Origin: an uncultured Eubacteriales bacterium
Lineage (GTDB): Bacteria > Bacillota_I > Bacilli_A > RF39 > UBA660
Direction: 5' to 3'
Length of the DNA: 16,299 nucleotides
Assembly (NCBI GenBank): GCA_905211265.1
Contig: CAJMAC010000025.1
Coordinates: 1 to 16,299, forward strand
Each line of letters opens with the position of its first letter. The first letter of the stretch is position 1. The notes under the pieces are model-generated. The model was not told the origin of the DNA. It ran no database searches and worked only from the letters and a program-made list of their open reading frames with translations. This document shows positions 1-8,051 of this stretch, in pieces. The position numbers and the translations under genes are program-made.

Positions 1-442
1 TATCTACACCAGTACCTATATAATAAGCTTCACCATTTTTATATTTGTTTAAAGTTATAGCTGATAATTCATTATAAAACTCATCATCATACATAAATAG
101 ACTTTCTGCAGTAGTAGTTTTTAGCATATCTCTAAATACAGTTCCACTACCTTCAACTCCATTAAATTCATTTATCCCCTTAACATTAACCTTTTGACCT
201 TCTTGAAGAGATTCTATTTCTTCAACAAAGCCACCTATTAAATCAGTGTAAAAACTTGGATTTAACTGCCCTAATGTTAAATTATTATAGTAATCTTTAA
301 TTGCAGTTCTAAAACTAAATACTACTTTACCACCATTTTTAACAAACTCTCTAATTCTTTCTTGAACTTCAGATTTAAATACAATCATTGTTGGTATTAA
401 TAAAACTTTATACTCACTAAAATCTAGATATGATGGAAGTAT
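1..442 (-). CDS. Partial beta-galactosidase of the GH42 type, truncated at both ends
   Basis: The minus strand is open from about 442 to the left edge and encodes about 147 residues that read like the trimerisation domain of GH42 beta-galactosidases. Visible features are YKVLLIP, then RIREFVKNGGKVVFSFRT, then KD followed by an asparagine pair, then VEEIESLQEGQ, and finally NGEAYYIGTGVD near the left edge. In the family this domain follows the catalytic barrel, so the N-terminal catalytic part (roughly 390 residues) should lie to the right, but hemW sequence begins there instead. The C-terminus is lost at the window edge. No start codon or ribosome binding site exists. Hand counting gives 114 G or C in the first 420 bases (27%) against 33 of 180 (18%) at 601-780. 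The family call rests on remembered motifs and could be another A4-fold glutamine-amidotransferase-like domain. Confidence 0.66.
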   Translation of the reverse strand, partial: MLPSYLDFSEYKVLLIPTMIVFKSEVQERIREFVKNGGKVVFSFRTAIKDYYNNLTLGQLNPSFYTDLIGGFVEEIESLQEGQKVNVKGINEFNGVEGSGTVFRDMLKTTTAESLFMYDDEFYNELSAITLNKYKNGEAYYIGTGVD

Positions 443-1382
443 TATAAAAACTTTATATATTGGGGGAGGTACTCCATCAAGTTTAGATTATAATGAATTA
501 AAGAAATTATTTTCTATTATAAAACAATTTAATTTATCTAATGATATAGAGTTTACTATGGAAGCAAATATAGAAAATTTAGATATAAATAAAATTAAAT
601 TAATGAAAGAAAATAATGTTAATAGAGTAAGTTTAGGAGTTCAAACATTTGATAGTGATAATTTAAAATACTTAAATAGATTTCATAATAAAGAGGATGT
701 ATTTAGAGTAATTAAATTATTAAAAGAAAATGGAATAAATAATATTAATATTGATTTAATATATGGAATAGATGAAGACATAGAAAAAGTAAAGAAAGAT
801 ATTAATTTATTTTTAAAATTAGATATTCCTCATATATCATGTTATAGTTTAATAATTGAAAATCATACTATTTTAAATAATATGAATAGAAAATATATAA
901 ATGAAGATATAGAATATGAAATGTATAAATATATAGAAAAAACTTTAGAAAATAATAATTATATTCATTATGAAGTAAGTAATTATGCCAAGGAAGGTTA
1001 TTATTCTAAACATAATTTAGTATATTGGAATAATTTAGATTATATTGGATTTGGGTTAGGTAGTGTTAGTTATATTAATAATAATAGAATTACTAACACA
1101 AGAAGTATTACCAAATACTTAGATAATAAATATATATTAAGTAATATAAAAGAAACTATGGAAGAAAAACAAGATAATGAATTAATGCTTGGTTTTAGAA
1201 AGTTAAAGGGTATTAATTTAAATACATTTAAAAATAAATATAATGATTATTTAGAAAATATTTATGATATAGATAAATTACTTAAAGATAAATATTTAAT
1301 TAAAGAAAATAATTATTTAAGAATAAATAAAGATTATATTTATATATCAGATGAAATATTATTAGAAATAAATAAAAAATAA
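441..1382 (+). pseudogene. hemW: 5'-truncated HemW-like radical SAM protein (heme chaperone, CPO-III-like family)
   Basis: The reading frame continues upstream of the ATG at 558 and encodes KTLYIGGGTPSSL (447-485), the conserved GGGTP S-adenosylmethionine-binding motif of HemW. The frame then shows MEANIENL, VSLGVQTFDSDNLKYLNR, NINIDLIYGI, EVSNYAKEG, and HNLVYWNNLDYIGFGLG, all HemW landmarks in the right order. HemW binds heme and a 4Fe-4S cluster and is thought to deliver heme to target proteins. Roughly the first 60 residues are missing, including the CxxxCxxC cluster ligands, because homology stops at about 441 where an opposite-strand gene fragment begins. The frame upstream meets a TGA at 363 with no start codon. 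The ATG at 558 lies inside the core and is not a credible family start. As it stands the product should not be a functional radical SAM enzyme, unless the junction is an assembly error. Confidence 0.82.
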
Positions 1383-1426
1383 GTATAAAGAAATAGAATT
1401 AATAAATACTAATTAATGGTGAAAAT

Positions 1427-1903
1427 ATGAAGAAATGGAACATATTATTAATTAGTTTTTTATCAATTTTACTTGTAATAATTTGTACTATTGCTGGAAC
1501 ATATGCAGTAGTAATTAATGTATCTAGTGAGGAAGGTATAGATAAAATAGTAAATGAAATAACTATTAAGGATTTACTTACTAATGACGATGGAATGTAT
1601 AATAATACTTATTATACTGTTAAAAATGAATTAAATGTAAATGAAGAAGATATGAATATATTAATGTCTTCGAAAGAATTAAATAGTAATTTACAAGTAG
1701 TATTAAGTAGTGTAGTTAATTATAAGTTACATAATAAGAATAAGTTATCTAATAATGAAATATATGATTTAATAGTAATGTCTATAAATGAAGATAATAA
1801 TATTAATACTAATTTAAAAAATAAGGTTATAAATAAAAGTAATTATTATAAACAAGATATAAGTGATTTTATTTATGATTTAGAAGTTTTGAGGATAGAA
1901 TAA
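1427..1903 (+). CDS. Membrane-anchored protein of unknown function
   Basis: I do not recognise this 158-residue protein. It starts MKKWN, has one hydrophobic segment at about residues 6-29, and the rest is hydrophilic, rich in Asn, Lys, Glu and Leu, and probably helical. No cysteine-lipobox (LxxC) is placed for lipoprotein processing, so the segment is more likely an uncleaved anchor with the C-terminal 125 residues outside the cell. The start is supported by GGTGA at 1418-1422, four bases before the ATG. It follows hemW by 44 bases without an obvious terminator, and its TAA overlaps the next gene's ATG (TAATG), so the two downstream genes are translationally coupled. Function is unknown. Confidence 0.8.
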   Translation: MKKWNILLISFLSILLVIICTIAGTYAVVINVSSEEGIDKIVNEITIKDLLTNDDGMYNNTYYTVKNELNVNEEDMNILMSSKELNSNLQVVLSSVVNYKLHNKNKLSNNEIYDLIVMSINEDNNINTNLKNKVINKSNYYKQDISDFIYDLEVLRIE

Positions 1904-2199
1904 TGTATGTATTAATATTTTTAATATTGTTAATTATTATTATTTTAGCATTAATAATTAAGAATAAAGTATTATTATTTAAAACATATAGTCTTACTTT
2001 TTTTATTTCAGGTATATTTATGATATTAATTAGTTTTATTATAAAGTATTTAGTTAAAAGAAATATAACATTTATAAATATTAATAAAATATCTAATATA
2101 ATTACTAATAAGTTTATATATATAAGTTTAATATTTATAGTATTATCTATTATTTTGTATTTGATATCTTTTATATATAAAAAACATTTTAATAAATAA
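1903..2199 (+). CDS. Small three-helix integral membrane protein, unknown function
   Basis: This 98-residue protein is almost entirely hydrophobic. Segments at about residues 2-19, 27-50 and 70-92 should cross the membrane, with a Lys/Arg-containing link between the second and third and a basic tail (KKHFNK). The start at 1903 overlaps the stop of the preceding gene, with GAGG at 1891-1894 eight bases upstream. Tight coupling to the anchored protein before it suggests that the two products work together at the membrane, though this is inference from overlap alone. No motif points to transport or catalysis. A palindromic AT-rich stretch just after the stop is too weak to call a terminator. Confidence 0.75.
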   Translation: MYVLIFLILLIIIILALIIKNKVLLFKTYSLTFFISGIFMILISFIIKYLVKRNITFININKISNIITNKFIYISLIFIVLSIILYLISFIYKKHFNK

Positions 2200-2225
2200 T
2201 TATTTCTTTAAAATATAAACTATTC

Positions 2226-2254
2226 TTTACTTAAATTAAAAAATATTATATAAT
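2226..2254 (+). promoter_or_regulatory. Promoter of smc
   Basis: A perfect -10 TATAAT lies at 2249-2254, preceded after a 17-base spacer by TTTACT at 2226-2231 (four of six match TTGACA). Predicted transcription start is near 2261, giving a leader of only about 17 bases before the ATG at 2278. Confidence 0.6.
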
Positions 2255-2277
2255 TTAATAGTAAGTTGGTGAGTAAG

Positions 2278-5217
2278 ATGTATTTAAAGGAAATTAGAGC
2301 TTATGGATTTAAATCTTTTGCAGATAAAACTAATATTGAACTTGGAAGTAATATTAATGGTATAGTAGGTCCAAATGGTACTGGAAAAAGTAATATTGTA
2401 GATGCAGTTAAGTGGGTATTAGGAGAACAATCTATGAAGAGTTTACGTGGAGAAAATTCTAGTGATGTTATATTTTCTGGTAGTTTGAGTAGAAAGCCAT
2501 TAAATAGTGCAAGTGTAACTTTAGTATTTGATAATAGTGATAGAGTATTACCAATAGATTTTAATGAAGTTGCTATTAAGAGAGTTGTTTTTAGAACAGG
2601 AGAAAATGAATATTATATTAATAATTCTAAATGTAGATTAAAAGATATTAATGATTTATTGATGGAAACTGGTAGTGCAAAAGAGAGTTTTAATATTATT
2701 GAACAAGGTAAAATAGATGCAATTTTATCTACTAAACCAATTGAACGTAGACCAATTTTTGAAGAAGCTGCGGGAGTATTAAAATATAAAAAAAGAAAAG
2801 AAGAAGCTTTGAGAAAACTAGATAGAACTAGTCAAAATATTAATAGAGTTAATGATATTATTAGTGAGCTTAATGTTAATTTAGAGCCTTTAAAAATTCA
2901 AAGTATTAAGGCTAAGGAATATAAGAAATTAAAGGATGAATTAAAGAATATTGAAGTATCTTTAATTACTCATGATATTGATTATATAAATAATATTTAT
3001 CAAAAGAATAAGAATAGAATTGATGAATTAAATGATGAATTAACTATGTTATCTAGTAGTAATTCTAATTATGATTTATCTTTACTTAAGGAAAAAGAAA
3101 TTTTAAGAAATACTAATGAATTAATTGGTAAGAAAAATGTTGATATTTTATCTTTGACTAAGGAGGTAGAAAAGATAGATGCTGACATTAGATTACTTAA
3201 GGAAAGAGAAAAATATAAAGATGAAACTGATAAGATAGAAAGTAATATTATATCTATAAAAGAAAATATTTATAAGTTAAATAATAATATATCTATTATA
3301 GATAATGACATTGAAGTAAATAATAAGATTATTAATGATTATAATAATAAAATTAATGAATTAGAAATAGTTTATAATAATAATTTAAATAATAAAAATA
3401 AGATATATAATGAAATAAATAAAAATAATAAGATAAAATTAGAATTAGTTAATAAGATAGAAATACTAGAAAATAATATTAATAATAATAGTAGTATTCC
3501 TAATTCTGTTAAGAGTATATTATCTAATCCTAAGTTTACTAAGGTACATAATACTATTGGTAATTTAATTGAAGTAGAAGATAAGTATTCACAGGCTATT
3601 TCTATATCTTTACTTGGAAGTGCTAATTATATTGTTGTGGAAGATACTTCTTGTGTTAAGGAAATGGTATATTATTTAAAAGAGAATAATATAGGTAGAG
3701 CAACATTCTTTCCACTTGATGTTATAAAGCCTAGGAGTATTGATTTTAATACTTTATCTATTTTGTCTAATACTGATGGTTATGTTGGTATTGCATCATC
3801 ATTAGTTAAATATGATAAAATGTATGATAATATTATTTTAAATCAATTAGGTAATGTAATAGTAGTTACAAACATTGATATAGCAAATGCTTTAAGTAAA
3901 AAAATAGATCATAAATATAAGATAGTTACATTAGATGGACAAGTAGTAAATGTTGGGGGCTCTATTACTGGAGGTAAACAAGTTAAGGAAAATAATGTTA
4001 TATCTTTAAAATATGAATTAGATAAAAATAAATATGAATTAGATAATATTAATAAGAAATTAAAATTATTAGATAGTGAATTTAATAATATTAATAATGT
4101 TACTATTAGTAATAATAATGAATTATCTAATTATAGGGTTAAGATAAATGAGGTTAATTTATTAATTAATAATAAGAATAGCATTAAATCTAATTATTTA
4201 AGTGAATTAAGTAATTTAGATAGAGAATTATCTGATCTAAATAATATTACTAATAAGAAGAGTGAAATAGAGATATTACTTGATAATTATTATAAGAAAA
4301 AAGAGGAATTAGATAAATTAAATAAGGAATTAGATATATTAAAATTAGATAAGATAAAATATGAAGAAAGTATTAAGGAAACTGAAGATACTTTAAATAG
4401 TGCAAATGGTAATATAAATAAAAAAGAAAAAGAATTAAATAATTTAAATATTGAAGTTAATCGTATGGATGTAAAATTAGATAATTTACTTAATAAATTA
4501 AGTAGTGATTATAATATAACATTTGAATATGCAAAAGAATATTTTAAATTAGAAATAGATGCTGAAGATGCTAGAAGGGAAGTTAATAGTTTAAAAAATA
4601 GAATTAATTCTATTGGAGAAGTTAATCTTGGTTCAATTGAGGAATATGATAGAGTTAATACAAGATATGAATTTTTAACTAATCAAAAGAATGATTTATT
4701 AAATGCTAAGGATACTTTAAATGAAATAATTAATGAGATGGATAATATTATGGAAAATAAATTCTATGAAACATTTAAATTAATTAAGGTAGAATTTGCT
4801 AAGGTATTTAGAGAATTATTTAAGGGTGGTAAAGCTGAATTGATATTAACAGATCCTGATGATTTACTTAATACTGGTATTGAAATAAAGGCAGAACCTC
4901 CGGGTAAAAAATTACAAAGTATTACTTTGCTTTCTGGTGGGGAAAAGACATTTACAGCAATTAGTTTACTTTTTGCTATACTTAATGTTAGACCAGTACC
5001 ATTTTGTATCTTTGATGAAGTTGAAGCTGCTTTGGATGATGCAAATGTTGAAAACTTTGGTAAGTATTTAGATACTTATAGAGATAAAACACAATTTATT
5101 TTAATTACTCATAAAAAGAAAACTATGGAATTTGCAGATATATTATATGGTGTTACTATGCAAGAATCTGGAGTAAGTAAGTTAGTTAGTGTTAGATTAG
5201 AAGATATTAAGAAATAA
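2278..5217 (+). CDS. smc: Chromosome condensation and segregation ATPase SMC (short-arm form)
   Basis: SMC dimerises through its hinge, and with ScpA/ScpB extrudes DNA loops to organise and segregate chromosomes. The start chosen is the ATG at 2278 (MYLKEIRAYGFKSF, the family N-terminus) with GGTGA at 2268-2272; an in-frame TTG at 2266 sits upstream of that site. In the 979-residue product, Walker A GPNGTGKS is at 31-38, coiled coil runs about 165-405, the hinge about 410-565 with a glycine-rich NVGGSITGG, the returning coil about 570-830, the C-terminal head signature LSGGEK at 885-890, and Walker B IFDEVEAALDD with D913 and E914. Typical Bacillus SMC is near 1,180 residues, so both arms are shortened by about the same amount; Mollicutes SMCs are similarly short. 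Thr35 replaces the common Ser in Walker A. The usual neighbours rnc and ftsY are absent. Confidence 0.97.
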   Translation: MYLKEIRAYGFKSFADKTNIELGSNINGIVGPNGTGKSNIVDAVKWVLGEQSMKSLRGENSSDVIFSGSLSRKPLNSASVTLVFDNSDRVLPIDFNEVAIKRVVFRTGENEYYINNSKCRLKDINDLLMETGSAKESFNIIEQGKIDAILSTKPIERRPIFEEAAGVLKYKKRKEEALRKLDRTSQNINRVNDIISELNVNLEPLKIQSIKAKEYKKLKDELKNIEVSLITHDIDYINNIYQKNKNRIDELNDELTMLSSSNSNYDLSLLKEKEILRNTNELIGKKNVDILSLTKEVEKIDADIRLLKEREKYKDETDKIESNIISIKENIYKLNNNISIIDNDIEVNNKIINDYNNKINELEIVYNNNLNNKNKIYNEINKNNKIKLELVNKIEILENNINNNSSIPNSVKSILSNPKFTKVHNTIGNLIEVEDKYSQAISISLLGSANYIVVEDTSCVKEMVYYLKENNIGRATFFPLDVIKPRSIDFNTLSILSNTDGYVGIASSLVKYDKMYDNIILNQLGNVIVVTNIDIANALSKKIDHKYKIVTLDGQVVNVGGSITGGKQVKENNVISLKYELDKNKYELDNINKKLKLLDSEFNNINNVTISNNNELSNYRVKINEVNLLINNKNSIKSNYLSELSNLDRELSDLNNITNKKSEIEILLDNYYKKKEELDKLNKELDILKLDKIKYEESIKETEDTLNSANGNINKKEKELNNLNIEVNRMDVKLDNLLNKLSSDYNITFEYAKEYFKLEIDAEDARREVNSLKNRINSIGEVNLGSIEEYDRVNTRYEFLTNQKNDLLNAKDTLNEIINEMDNIMENKFYETFKLIKVEFAKVFRELFKGGKAELILTDPDDLLNTGIEIKAEPPGKKLQSITLLSGGEKTFTAISLLFAILNVRPVPFCIFDEVEAALDDANVENFGKYLDTYRDKTQFILITHKKKTMEFADILYGVTMQESGVSKLVSVRLEDIKK

Positions 5218-5236
5218 TACGACATAAATTTAAATA

Positions 5237-5280
5237 AAAAAGTGTATAATTTATTATAATATATACTTTTTATTTATTTT
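5237..5280 (+). terminator. Weak intrinsic terminator after smc
   Basis: AAAAAGTGTATA (5237-5248) can pair with TATACTTTTT (5262-5271) if two bases bulge, across a 13-base loop, followed by a T-rich run to 5282. The stem is AT-rich, so termination may be partial. Confidence 0.45.
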
Positions 5281-5281
5281 T

Positions 5282-5290
5282 TGATATAAT
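5282..5290 (+). promoter_or_regulatory. Extended -10 promoter for the murG operon
   Basis: TGATATAAT (5282-5290) is a perfect extended -10 (TGn plus TATAAT). The hexamer at the 17-base -35 position (TATACT, 5262-5267) matches only three of six and overlaps the preceding terminator stem. Predicted transcription start is about 5297, so the Shine-Dalgarno sits at the very 5' end of the message. Confidence 0.6.
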
Positions 5291-5309
5291 TATAGTGAGG
5301 TGTTATAAA

Positions 5310-6395
5310 TTGAAAGTAATAATTTCTGCAGGAGGTACTGGAGGACATATTTATCCTGCCTTAGCAATAATAAATAAAATTAAGGAGATAGAGCCTAAAA
5401 GTGAATTTTTATATATTGGAACAGATAATAGAATGGAGAAAGATTTAATTCCTTCGTTTAATATTCCTTACGTTAGTTTACACGTAACTGGTTTTGATAG
5501 AAAACATTTGTTAAATAATTTTAAAACTTTATCTAACTTTTTAAAGGCTAAATCTAAATGCAAAAAAATAATTAAAGAATTTAATCCTGATGTTGTAATT
5601 GGATGTGGTGGTTATGTTACTGCCCCAGTTATATCTACTGCACATAGTCTTGGAATTAAAACATTAATTCATGAACAAAATAGTGTTGTAGGACTTGCTA
5701 ATAAATTTTTATCTAGATATGCTACTAAGGTTGGAGTTAGTTTTGAATCTACAATAAAAGATTTTCCTAAGAGTAAGGCAATACTTACAGGTAATCCATG
5801 TAGTGAAAAAGCAATTAGCTTACCTAGTGCTAAAAAAGAAGAATATAAATTAAGTAAGAATAAAAAATTAGTTTTAATTGTTATGGGTAGTCTTGGTAGT
5901 AGGACTATTAATGATATGATATATAAAAATTTAAGTTTATTTAAAGATAAAGATTATGAAGTATTATTTGTAACGGGTAACTCTTATTATGAAAAATTAG
6001 ATAAGAAAAAAGAATATAAGAATGTAAAAATAGTACCTTTTATATATGAATTACCTAGGGTAATGAAAATGTCTGATTTAATTGTTTCAAGAGCGGGGGC
6101 TTCTACAATGAGTGAAATAATGGTATTAGATATTCCTACAATATTTATACCTAGTCCTTATGTAACAAATAATCATCAATATAAGAATGCAATGGATTTA
6201 TATGAGAAAAATGCTGGTATTTTAATCGAAGAAAAAAATTTAACTATGGATAGTTTAATTAGTAATATAGATAAATGTTTTAATGATGAAAAATATTATA
6301 AAGATATTAAGAAAAATTTAAAAACTTTGGGTATTAAAGATAGTGGTGAAAGAATATATAAGATACTTAAGAATATGACTAGGGATGATAAATAA
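5310..6395 (+). CDS. murG: MurG, lipid II-forming N-acetylglucosamine transferase
   Basis: MurG adds GlcNAc from UDP-GlcNAc to undecaprenyl-PP-MurNAc-pentapeptide (lipid I) at the inner face of the membrane, making lipid II. Starting from the TTG at 5310 (MKVIISAGGTGGH) the protein has 361 residues, the family length. GAGGTG at 5297-5302 is seven bases from this TTG, whereas an in-frame GTG at 5295 would overlap the Shine-Dalgarno and add five atypical residues. Visible motifs in order: GGTGGHIYPALAI near residues 8-20 (N-domain glycine loop), GCGGYVTAP, HEQNSVVGLANKFLS, LTGNP, VMGSLGSRTIN (second glycine loop), and SRAGASTMSEI followed by IPSP and NHQYKNA for UDP-GlcNAc binding. The stop overlaps the murB start (TAATG), so the pair is coupled. 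Confidence 0.97.
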   Translation: MKVIISAGGTGGHIYPALAIINKIKEIEPKSEFLYIGTDNRMEKDLIPSFNIPYVSLHVTGFDRKHLLNNFKTLSNFLKAKSKCKKIIKEFNPDVVIGCGGYVTAPVISTAHSLGIKTLIHEQNSVVGLANKFLSRYATKVGVSFESTIKDFPKSKAILTGNPCSEKAISLPSAKKEEYKLSKNKKLVLIVMGSLGSRTINDMIYKNLSLFKDKDYEVLFVTGNSYYEKLDKKKEYKNVKIVPFIYELPRVMKMSDLIVSRAGASTMSEIMVLDIPTIFIPSPYVTNNHQYKNAMDLYEKNAGILIEEKNLTMDSLISNIDKCFNDEKYYKDIKKNLKTLGIKDSGERIYKILKNMTRDDK

Positions 6396-7273
6396 TGGAT
6401 TTTCTAAATAATTATGAATGTTATTTTAATGCTTCTTTAAAAAAATATAATACTTATAGAATTGATGCAACTTGTAAATGTTTAGTTTTTGTTCATTCAG
6501 TTAATGAATTAATAGAGTTACTTAAAAACTTAAAGAATAACAATATAGATTATATTATACTTGGTAATGGTTCAAATATAATATTAGCGAGTGACTATTA
6601 TGATAAAGTAATAATAAAACTAGATAAATTAAATAATATTACTTTTAATGATAATATAGTAAAAGTAGAATCTGGTTATCCATTACCTAAGTTATCCTTT
6701 GAAATATTAAAACATAATTTAATTGGTTTAGAATTTGCTGCGGGTATTCCAGGATTAGTAGGTTCATCAGTAGCAATGAATGCTGGAGCGTATAATAAAT
6801 CTATGGCTGATGTAGTAAAAGAAATTACTGTTTTAGATGAAGACTTAAATATTAGAGTATTAAAAAATAATGAATTAAAATTTAGATATCGTGATTCATT
6901 ATTAAAAGAAAATAAAAAATTAATAGTTTTAGAAGTAACATTAAAATTAGAACATGGTGACATTTTGGAAGCAAAAGAATTAATAGAAACAAGAAGACAA
7001 AGAAGAATATCTACTCAACCATTAAATTATCCGTCTTCAGGTAGTGTATTTAGAAATCCTGAAGGTATGCATGCAGGGGAATTAATAGAAAAATGTAATT
7101 TAAAAGGATATAATATAAATGGTGCAGAAATATCAGAAAAACACGCTAACTTTATAATTAATAAAGATAATTGTAAGGGTAGTGATATAATAAATTTAAT
7201 AAATTTAATTAAAGATAAAGTTAAAGAAAAATATAATATAGATTTAATATTAGAACAAGAAATAATAGATTAG
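6395..7273 (+). CDS. murB: MurB, UDP-N-acetylenolpyruvoylglucosamine reductase
   Basis: MurB is a cytosolic FAD enzyme that uses NADPH to reduce UDP-GlcNAc-enolpyruvate to UDP-MurNAc, the second committed step of peptidoglycan precursor synthesis. The 292 residues show the FAD-binding motifs LGNGSNIIL and AAGIPGLVGSSVAMNAGAY, then FRYRDSLL, the catalytic-serine region YPSSGSVFRNP, the substrate loop AGELIEKCNLKG, and a terminal LEQEI that carries the family's conserved glutamate. The length and motif spacing fit the short type II MurB of Gram-positive bacteria. The ATG overlaps the murG TAA, with a purine-rich AGGGATGAT just upstream inside murG. Neighbours murG and ftsQ place it in a wall and division operon. 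Confidence 0.96.
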   Translation: MDFLNNYECYFNASLKKYNTYRIDATCKCLVFVHSVNELIELLKNLKNNNIDYIILGNGSNIILASDYYDKVIIKLDKLNNITFNDNIVKVESGYPLPKLSFEILKHNLIGLEFAAGIPGLVGSSVAMNAGAYNKSMADVVKEITVLDEDLNIRVLKNNELKFRYRDSLLKENKKLIVLEVTLKLEHGDILEAKELIETRRQRRISTQPLNYPSSGSVFRNPEGMHAGELIEKCNLKGYNINGAEISEKHANFIINKDNCKGSDIINLINLIKDKVKEKYNIDLILEQEIID

Positions 7274-7290
7274 ACTTTAGGAGTGTAATT

Positions 7291-7980
7291 ATGAAAGAGA
7301 CTAAGAAGATAAGGGTTAAAGTAAAAAAGAGAAAAATAAAAATAAAAAATATATTGATACTTTTAATGTTAGTAATACTTATATGTAATACAATATACTT
7401 TGTATTACATATTAGAATTAAAAATATTTATATATTAAATAATAAAATAGTTAGTGATAAAGAAATAATTAATGAATCTTATTTAGATAATTATCCTTAT
7501 TATTTCTTAACTTTTAAGTCTAAAATAAAAAGTAATCTATTAAAAAATAATAATTATATTAAAGATGTTAAGGTAACTAAAAAGAATTTTAAAGTATATT
7601 TGGATATTAATGAATATAAAATGTTAGCAATATATAATAATAAAATAATATTAGAAAATAAAAATATGGTAGATAATAATTATAAAATAAATAATTTACC
7701 AATAATAACTAATGATATTAGTAGTGTATATGATGACTTTGTATATTATTTTACTAAGATAGATGATAATATATTACTTAAGATATCACAAATAGAATAT
7801 ACTCCAAATGAAGTAGATAAATCTAGATTTTTACTTTATATGAATGATGGTAATAGTGTATATATAACTTTAACTAGAATAGAAAAGTTAAATAGATATA
7901 GTAGTATTGTTAGCCAAATGGATGGTAAGTTAGGTATTATATATTTAGATTCAGGAGATTATATTGAATTAAAAGATTAG
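7291..7980 (+). CDS. ftsQ: Cell division protein FtsQ/DivIB
   Basis: FtsQ (DivIB in Gram-positives) is a single-pass membrane protein that, with FtsL and FtsB, scaffolds and helps activate septal wall synthesis. The 229 residues have a short, very basic cytoplasmic tail (KKIRVKVKKRKIKIK), one membrane segment at about 20-42, and a POTRA-like region from about 43 to 112 beginning IRIKNIYILNNKIVSDKEI. A beta-rich C-terminal domain ends in GKLGIIYLDSGDYIELKD, typical of the family. AGGAG at 7279-7283 lies seven bases before the ATG. It follows murB by 17 bases and is the last gene of the operon; its TAG is inside the terminator stem. Sequence conservation in this family is low, so the call relies on topology, order of domains and the murG-murB context. 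Confidence 0.9.
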   Translation: MKETKKIRVKVKKRKIKIKNILILLMLVILICNTIYFVLHIRIKNIYILNNKIVSDKEIINESYLDNYPYYFLTFKSKIKSNLLKNNNYIKDVKVTKKNFKVYLDINEYKMLAIYNNKIILENKNMVDNNYKINNLPIITNDISSVYDDFVYYFTKIDDNILLKISQIEYTPNEVDKSRFLLYMNDGNSVYITLTRIEKLNRYSSIVSQMDGKLGIIYLDSGDYIELKD

Positions 7981-8008
7981 AAAGTAAATAAAAGTACTTT
8001 CTTTTTTT
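7979..8008 (+). terminator. Intrinsic terminator of the murG-murB-ftsQ operon
   Basis: AGAAAGTA (7979-7986) pairs perfectly with TACTTTCT (7995-8002) across an eight-base loop, and a T run follows to 8008. The stop codon of ftsQ forms the first bases of the stem. Confidence 0.85.
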
Positions 8009-8017
8009 ACTTTTTTT

Positions 8018-8026
8018 TGCTATAAT
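8018..8026 (+). promoter_or_regulatory. Extended -10 promoter of the exported-protein gene
   Basis: TGCTATAAT (8018-8026) is a perfect extended -10. No convincing -35 is seen at 17 bases upstream, since that stretch is the T tract of the preceding terminator. The same 15 bases, TTTGCTATAATTATT, recur in front of recD2. Confidence 0.6.
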
Positions 8027-8051
8027 TATTCTATGATAGGGAGGCGTGAAG

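Noticed and set aside
558..1382. Reading hemW as a complete gene starting at the ATG at 558
   Set aside because: The frame continues upstream with the conserved GGGTP motif (462-476), so 558 is internal and the gene is truncated further up.
2194..2215. Terminator after the 98-residue membrane protein
   Set aside because: The AT palindrome AAATAATTATTT leaves no loop and is not followed by a T run.
2266..2277. TTG at 2266 as the smc start
   Set aside because: It overlaps the Shine-Dalgarno GGTGA (2268-2272), and the family N-terminus MYLKEIRAYGFKSF starts at 2278.
3240..3520. AAT/TTA-rich near-repeats in smc that look like a tandem repeat
   Set aside because: They encode Asn/Ile/Lys/Glu coiled coil with no fixed period; low-complexity coding in an AT-rich genome.
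5295..5309. GTG at 5295 as the murG start
   Set aside because: It overlaps the GAGGTG ribosome site and adds residues not seen in MurG; TTG at 5310 fits both spacing and homology.
6676..6963. Minus-strand frame inside murB
   Set aside because: It is a shadow of the strongly supported murB frame; no promoter, ribosome site or motif.
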